From Sorangium cellulosum So0157-2 (lineage in GTDB: Bacteria; Myxococcota_A; Polyangia; Polyangiales; Polyangiaceae): a DNA stretch of 64,000 nt. A program made the position numbers and the translations under genes. Every line of letters begins with the position of its first letter. Positions within the stretch are counted from its first letter, which is position 1. The notes under the pieces are model-generated. The model was not told where the DNA came from and did not search any database. It saw nothing but the letters and a program-made list of their open reading frames with translations. This document shows positions 61,416 to 64,000 of the stretch, piece after piece. The stretch covers positions 14,488,501-14,552,500 of the forward strand of contig NC_021658.1 in NCBI RefSeq assembly GCF_000418325.1, read 5' to 3'.

Positions 61416-62006
61416 CTACTCGACACCCCGCGCGCGACCGCTCGTCCACCACTCCGCGACGTCGAGCTCCACCGCGTCGCAGGGCTCCGCGCGCACCCGC
61501 GCCTCCCCGACCACCACGCCGAGCTCCAGCCACTTCCCCTCGTGGAGGCGGCTCCAGGTGAACGTCTGCGCCTCGAGGTCGACATACCAGAGCCAGCCGA
61601 CGCCGATCCGCGCGTAGAACGGCCGCTTGGTGCCCTGCGTGTACGCGCGCATCCGCGGGGAGAAGATCTCGCAGACCCAGTCGGGGACGACGCGAATGGA
61701 CTCCTCGTCGGGCAGCTCGGGCAAGCGCTCGCGCTTCCATCCCGCGATGTCGGGCGAGAACTCCGGCGAGCCTTCGAGCTCGATGCCGAGCTCCGGCAGG
61801 ATCCACCACCCACCAGGGCCGCCGCGGCTCCGGTCGTAGGGGTCGAGGAGCTCATGGTCGATGAGCGACAGCACACGCTGGTGCCGGGAACGCGGGCGCG
61901 GCTGCGTGTAGAGCACGCCCTCGATGATCTCGCCCTTGATCTGCGGCGGGAGCGCCTCGAGGTCGGCCATCGTTGCGGGATCGCGCCTTCGCGCGGGATC
62001 AGCCAT
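61416..62006 (-). CDS. Uma2-family (DUF820) restriction-endonuclease-like protein
   Basis: A 196-aa protein of the Uma2/DUF820 group, a PD-(D/E)XK-fold family of unknown biological role. It has MADLEALPPQIKGEIIEGVL, HQRVLSLIDHELLDPYD, FSPDIAGWKRERLPELPDE, VVPDWVCEIFSPRMRAYTQG and KRPFYARIGVGWLWYVDLEA, the usual order with Asp, Glu and Lys of the fold. The first ATG at 62006 adds 12 residues over a second ATG at 61970 that starts at the conserved region; either is possible. Confidence 0.88.
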   Translation of the reverse strand: MADPARRRDPATMADLEALPPQIKGEIIEGVLYTQPRPRSRHQRVLSLIDHELLDPYDRSRGGPGGWWILPELGIELEGSPEFSPDIAGWKRERLPELPDEESIRVVPDWVCEIFSPRMRAYTQGTKRPFYARIGVGWLWYVDLEAQTFTWSRLHEGKWLELGVVVGEARVRAEPCDAVELDVAEWWTSGRARGVE

Positions 62007-62195
62007 CCCGCGGATTCTGCCCGCCGCAAGACGGCACGACAACGCGGGCGCGCGCCCGGCGGGAGGCGCCGCGCGGCGCCGCGCATGCTTCCGGCAAATC
62101 CGCGCGGCGCAGGTGAATGCTCCCGCGCCCCGGGTTCCGCGGGGCGCGACGCCGTGCAGCGCCGGGGCGGCGGCCTTTGCTGGTAGACTTTCGCC

Positions 62196-63206
62196 ATGGC
62201 CGACCTCAACGACCCCGTCCGCCTGGCCGAGCTGCACGGCGCCATGCTGCGCACGGACGCGGACGCCATCCTCGACGCCTGCGTGACGCGGGCCGCCAGG
62301 CTCGCGCGCGCGCCGATCGCGTTCGTGAGCCTCGTCGTCCGCCACATCCAGCTCCTGCGCGCCCACCACGGGCTGCCCCTGGAGCTCGCCGTGAGCTGCG
62401 CGACCTCGCGGAGCAACTCCTTCTGCCAGCTCGTCGTGCGCGACGAGGCGCCGCTCCTCGTCGAGGACGCGCTGCGCGACGAGCGCGTGCCGAAGGAGCT
62501 CGTCGAGCACTACGGCATCCGCGCGTACGCCGGCGTGCCGGTGCGCGTGCGCGGGCACGCGATCGGCTCGCTGTGCGTCCTCGACGTCGTGCCCCGCCGC
62601 TTCGACCCGCGCACCATCGACGGGCTCGATCAGCTCGCCATCGAGGTCGCCGGCCGCCTCTCCGACCTCGTCGAGCGCGACGCGCCGGTCGGCAGCGCCG
62701 ACCTGCAGGAGCGCCTCGTCCGCATCGAGCAGGCCACGCGCGTGCTGGAGCGCGCGCTCCTGTCCCTCGCCCCGGTCATCGCCGCCGCGCAGAACGCGGC
62801 GGGTGTGCGGCAGCAGGCGCCCGTCGACGCGATGCACGCGACCCCGTCGGCGCTCGTGACGATCACCAGCCTGCGCGCGGCCGTCGGGTGCTGGCGCGAC
62901 ATGGGCTCCGTCGCGGAGGAGCTCTGCGACGAGGCCGCGGCCGTCGCGAGCTCCGCCCCCGCGGCGTCCGGGCTCGTCGCGGCGGCCCGGGCGCTCGCGC
63001 GCGGCATGGCCGAGGTGGGCCCGCTCGTCCGCCTCGCCGAGGGCGTGCTCGAGGGGACGCTCGAGGAGACCGCCGCCGAGCGGGGGCGGTCGCTCGTGCT
63101 GCGCGGCGCGATCGACGCGCACGAGGCCGCCTGCGTGGCGGTGAGCGAGATCCGCGCCGGCGCCCTCCGCGCGCGCGCGGCGACGGGCAGCGGCGCGGCG
63201 CCGTGA
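62196..63206 (+). CDS. GAF-domain protein
   Basis: A 336-aa cytosolic protein. Residues 10-155 form a GAF domain (ARAPIAFVSLVVRHIQLLRA, SRSNSFCQLVVRDEAPLLVE, GIRAYAGVPVRVRGHAIGSL, CVLDVVPRRFD), the form common in phytochrome-like and cyclase sensors. Residues 165-336 are helical and Ala-rich with possible coiled-coil. No output domain is fused, so it would signal through a partner. It is followed 44 bp later by vgrG in the same direction. Confidence 0.88.
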   Translation: MADLNDPVRLAELHGAMLRTDADAILDACVTRAARLARAPIAFVSLVVRHIQLLRAHHGLPLELAVSCATSRSNSFCQLVVRDEAPLLVEDALRDERVPKELVEHYGIRAYAGVPVRVRGHAIGSLCVLDVVPRRFDPRTIDGLDQLAIEVAGRLSDLVERDAPVGSADLQERLVRIEQATRVLERALLSLAPVIAAAQNAAGVRQQAPVDAMHATPSALVTITSLRAAVGCWRDMGSVAEELCDEAAAVASSAPAASGLVAAARALARGMAEVGPLVRLAEGVLEGTLEETAAERGRSLVLRGAIDAHEAACVAVSEIRAGALRARAATGSGAAP

Positions 63207-63250
63207 TCTAGATCGCGCCGAGCTCATGCACTAGGCTCGACGTTCCGTCC

Positions 63251-64000
63251 ATGTCGCGCCTCTCGCTCTCGTTCGCGTCCAAGGAAGAATCGCTCTCGGT
63301 GCGACGGTTCTCGGTCCGGGAGCAGATCTCGTCGCTCTTCGAGGTGTCGATACTGGCCGTCTCCGAGATCGAGGATCTCGACCTCGACAGCCTCGTGGGC
63401 AAGGCCGCCGCCTTCAAGGCCGAGTCGGCCGTCCTGCATTCGGCCGTTCCCGCCCGGGTCTGGGCCGGGCTCTGCGCCCAGATGGAGCAGGTGCAGGTCG
63501 AGCCGACGGGGCTCTCCACCTACCGGCTGCGCATCGTGCCTTTGCTGTTCCGGGCGACGCTCCGGCGCAACAGCCGCATTTTCCAGCACATGACGATCCC
63601 CGAGATCGTGCTCCAGGTGCTCAAGGAGTGGGAGATCGAGCCGGAGGTGGCGCTGGGCGCGAAGTACCCCGCCCATGAGTACCGCGTGCAGTACGGCGAG
63701 ACCGATTACGCGTTCATCTGCCGGCTGCTCGAGGAGGCGGGCATCTCCTTTTACTTCTCGCACCGCGCGGACGGCGGCCGCATGGGCGCCGAGCTCACCC
63801 GCCTCGTCCTGAGCGACGCCCCCGAGCGGCGGGAGCCGCGCCCCGGCGCTCCCATCGCCTACGTCGACAACCCGAACCAGTCGTCCGGGCGCGAGTACGT
63901 GAGCGAGCTCGTCGTGAGCCACGAGGTGCGGCCCGGCCACGTCACCCTCCGCGACTTCGATTTCAGGATGAGGCCTGACTATCAGCTCTTCGCCGAGGCG
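63251..64000 (+). CDS. vgrG: Type VI secretion spike protein VgrG, 5' part, runs off the right edge
   Basis: The visible 250 residues start MSRLSLSFASKEESLSVRRF. They show the VgrG/T4 gp27-like block FEVSILAVSEIEDLDLDSLV, then YRLRIVPLLFRATLRRNSRI, IPEIVLQVLKEWEIEPEVAL, and YPAHEYRVQYGETDYAFICR with LLEEAGISFYFSHR. These are the T6SS tail-spike N-terminal signatures. A TAGGCT box lies 20 bp before the ATG. The gp5-like needle and any C-terminal effector are outside the window. Confidence 0.93.
   Translation, partial: MSRLSLSFASKEESLSVRRFSVREQISSLFEVSILAVSEIEDLDLDSLVGKAAAFKAESAVLHSAVPARVWAGLCAQMEQVQVEPTGLSTYRLRIVPLLFRATLRRNSRIFQHMTIPEIVLQVLKEWEIEPEVALGAKYPAHEYRVQYGETDYAFICRLLEEAGISFYFSHRADGGRMGAELTRLVLSDAPERREPRPGAPIAYVDNPNQSSGREYVSELVVSHEVRPGHVTLRDFDFRMRPDYQLFAEA

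Overview
The window is very GC-rich and looks like myxobacterial DNA, most likely Sorangium or a relative in the Polyangiales; this is inferred from content because no 16S gene is present. The evidence is four eukaryotic-type Ser/Thr kinase genes (two with membrane-anchored C-termini, one fused to an AAA ATPase), PEGA domains, long multidomain signalling proteins, many lipoproteins, FG-GAP and TSP3 proteins, an RHS toxin locus and a VgrG gene. Third codon positions are almost all G or C, which gives long meaningless antisense frames. No rRNA, tRNA, CRISPR array or transposase gene was seen.

Layout. 0-5 kb: a murA-hisG overlap pair, a TSP3 outer-membrane protein, a C1orf50-type DUF2452 protein and a quinone reductase. 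5-8.3 kb: two divergent Ser/Thr kinase genes. 8.7-15.4 kb: a soluble-adenylyl-cyclase-like protein (two cyclase domains, AAA, TPR), a SulP transporter carrying STAS and cyclic-nucleotide-binding domains, and a PotD-like lipoprotein. 15.7-23.2 kb: a GNAT, a 161-bp palindrome, a PEGA/TonB-dependent receptor and a divergent potABC operon. 23.7-37.2 kb: a kinase-ATPase, gcvPB, lipoproteins, hemL, a further kinase, GNAT and GST genes, and a small gene with a frameshift inside a coding minisatellite.

37.3-44.5 kb is a decayed polymorphic-toxin locus: a 43-bp minisatellite, an orphan RHS fragment, a frameshifted Imm1-like immunity gene and a SpvB/RHS gene whose frame is broken at least five times and which ends in a DddA/SCP1.201-like deaminase domain. 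Neighbouring genes are intact, so the decay is local. 44.7-49.2 kb: a ferritin-like lipoprotein, a PAS-STAS regulator, a DUF4142 lipoprotein and an AT-rich dispersed palindrome.

49.2-61.3 kb is metabolic: an aldehyde dehydrogenase divergent from a lysine-6-transaminase-like gene, fdhD, a YdeP-type molybdopterin oxidoreductase, a GABA-transaminase and a histone-deacetylase-like amidohydrolase. Between fdhD and the oxidoreductase sits a foreign-looking two-gene cassette (AAA_15-type ATPase plus a possible PD-(D/E)XK partner), bounded by a 20-bp perfect direct repeat and a diverged fdhD remnant. It is the best candidate for an undescribed system, probably defensive. The window closes with a Uma2 protein, a GAF protein and the 5' part of vgrG.

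Two functional links stand out. The sAC-like cyclase lies just upstream of a SulP transporter with a cyclic-nucleotide-binding domain. PotABC/PotD, the HDAC-like amidohydrolase, the GABA-transaminase and the aldehyde dehydrogenase could together handle polyamines, though they do not form one operon.
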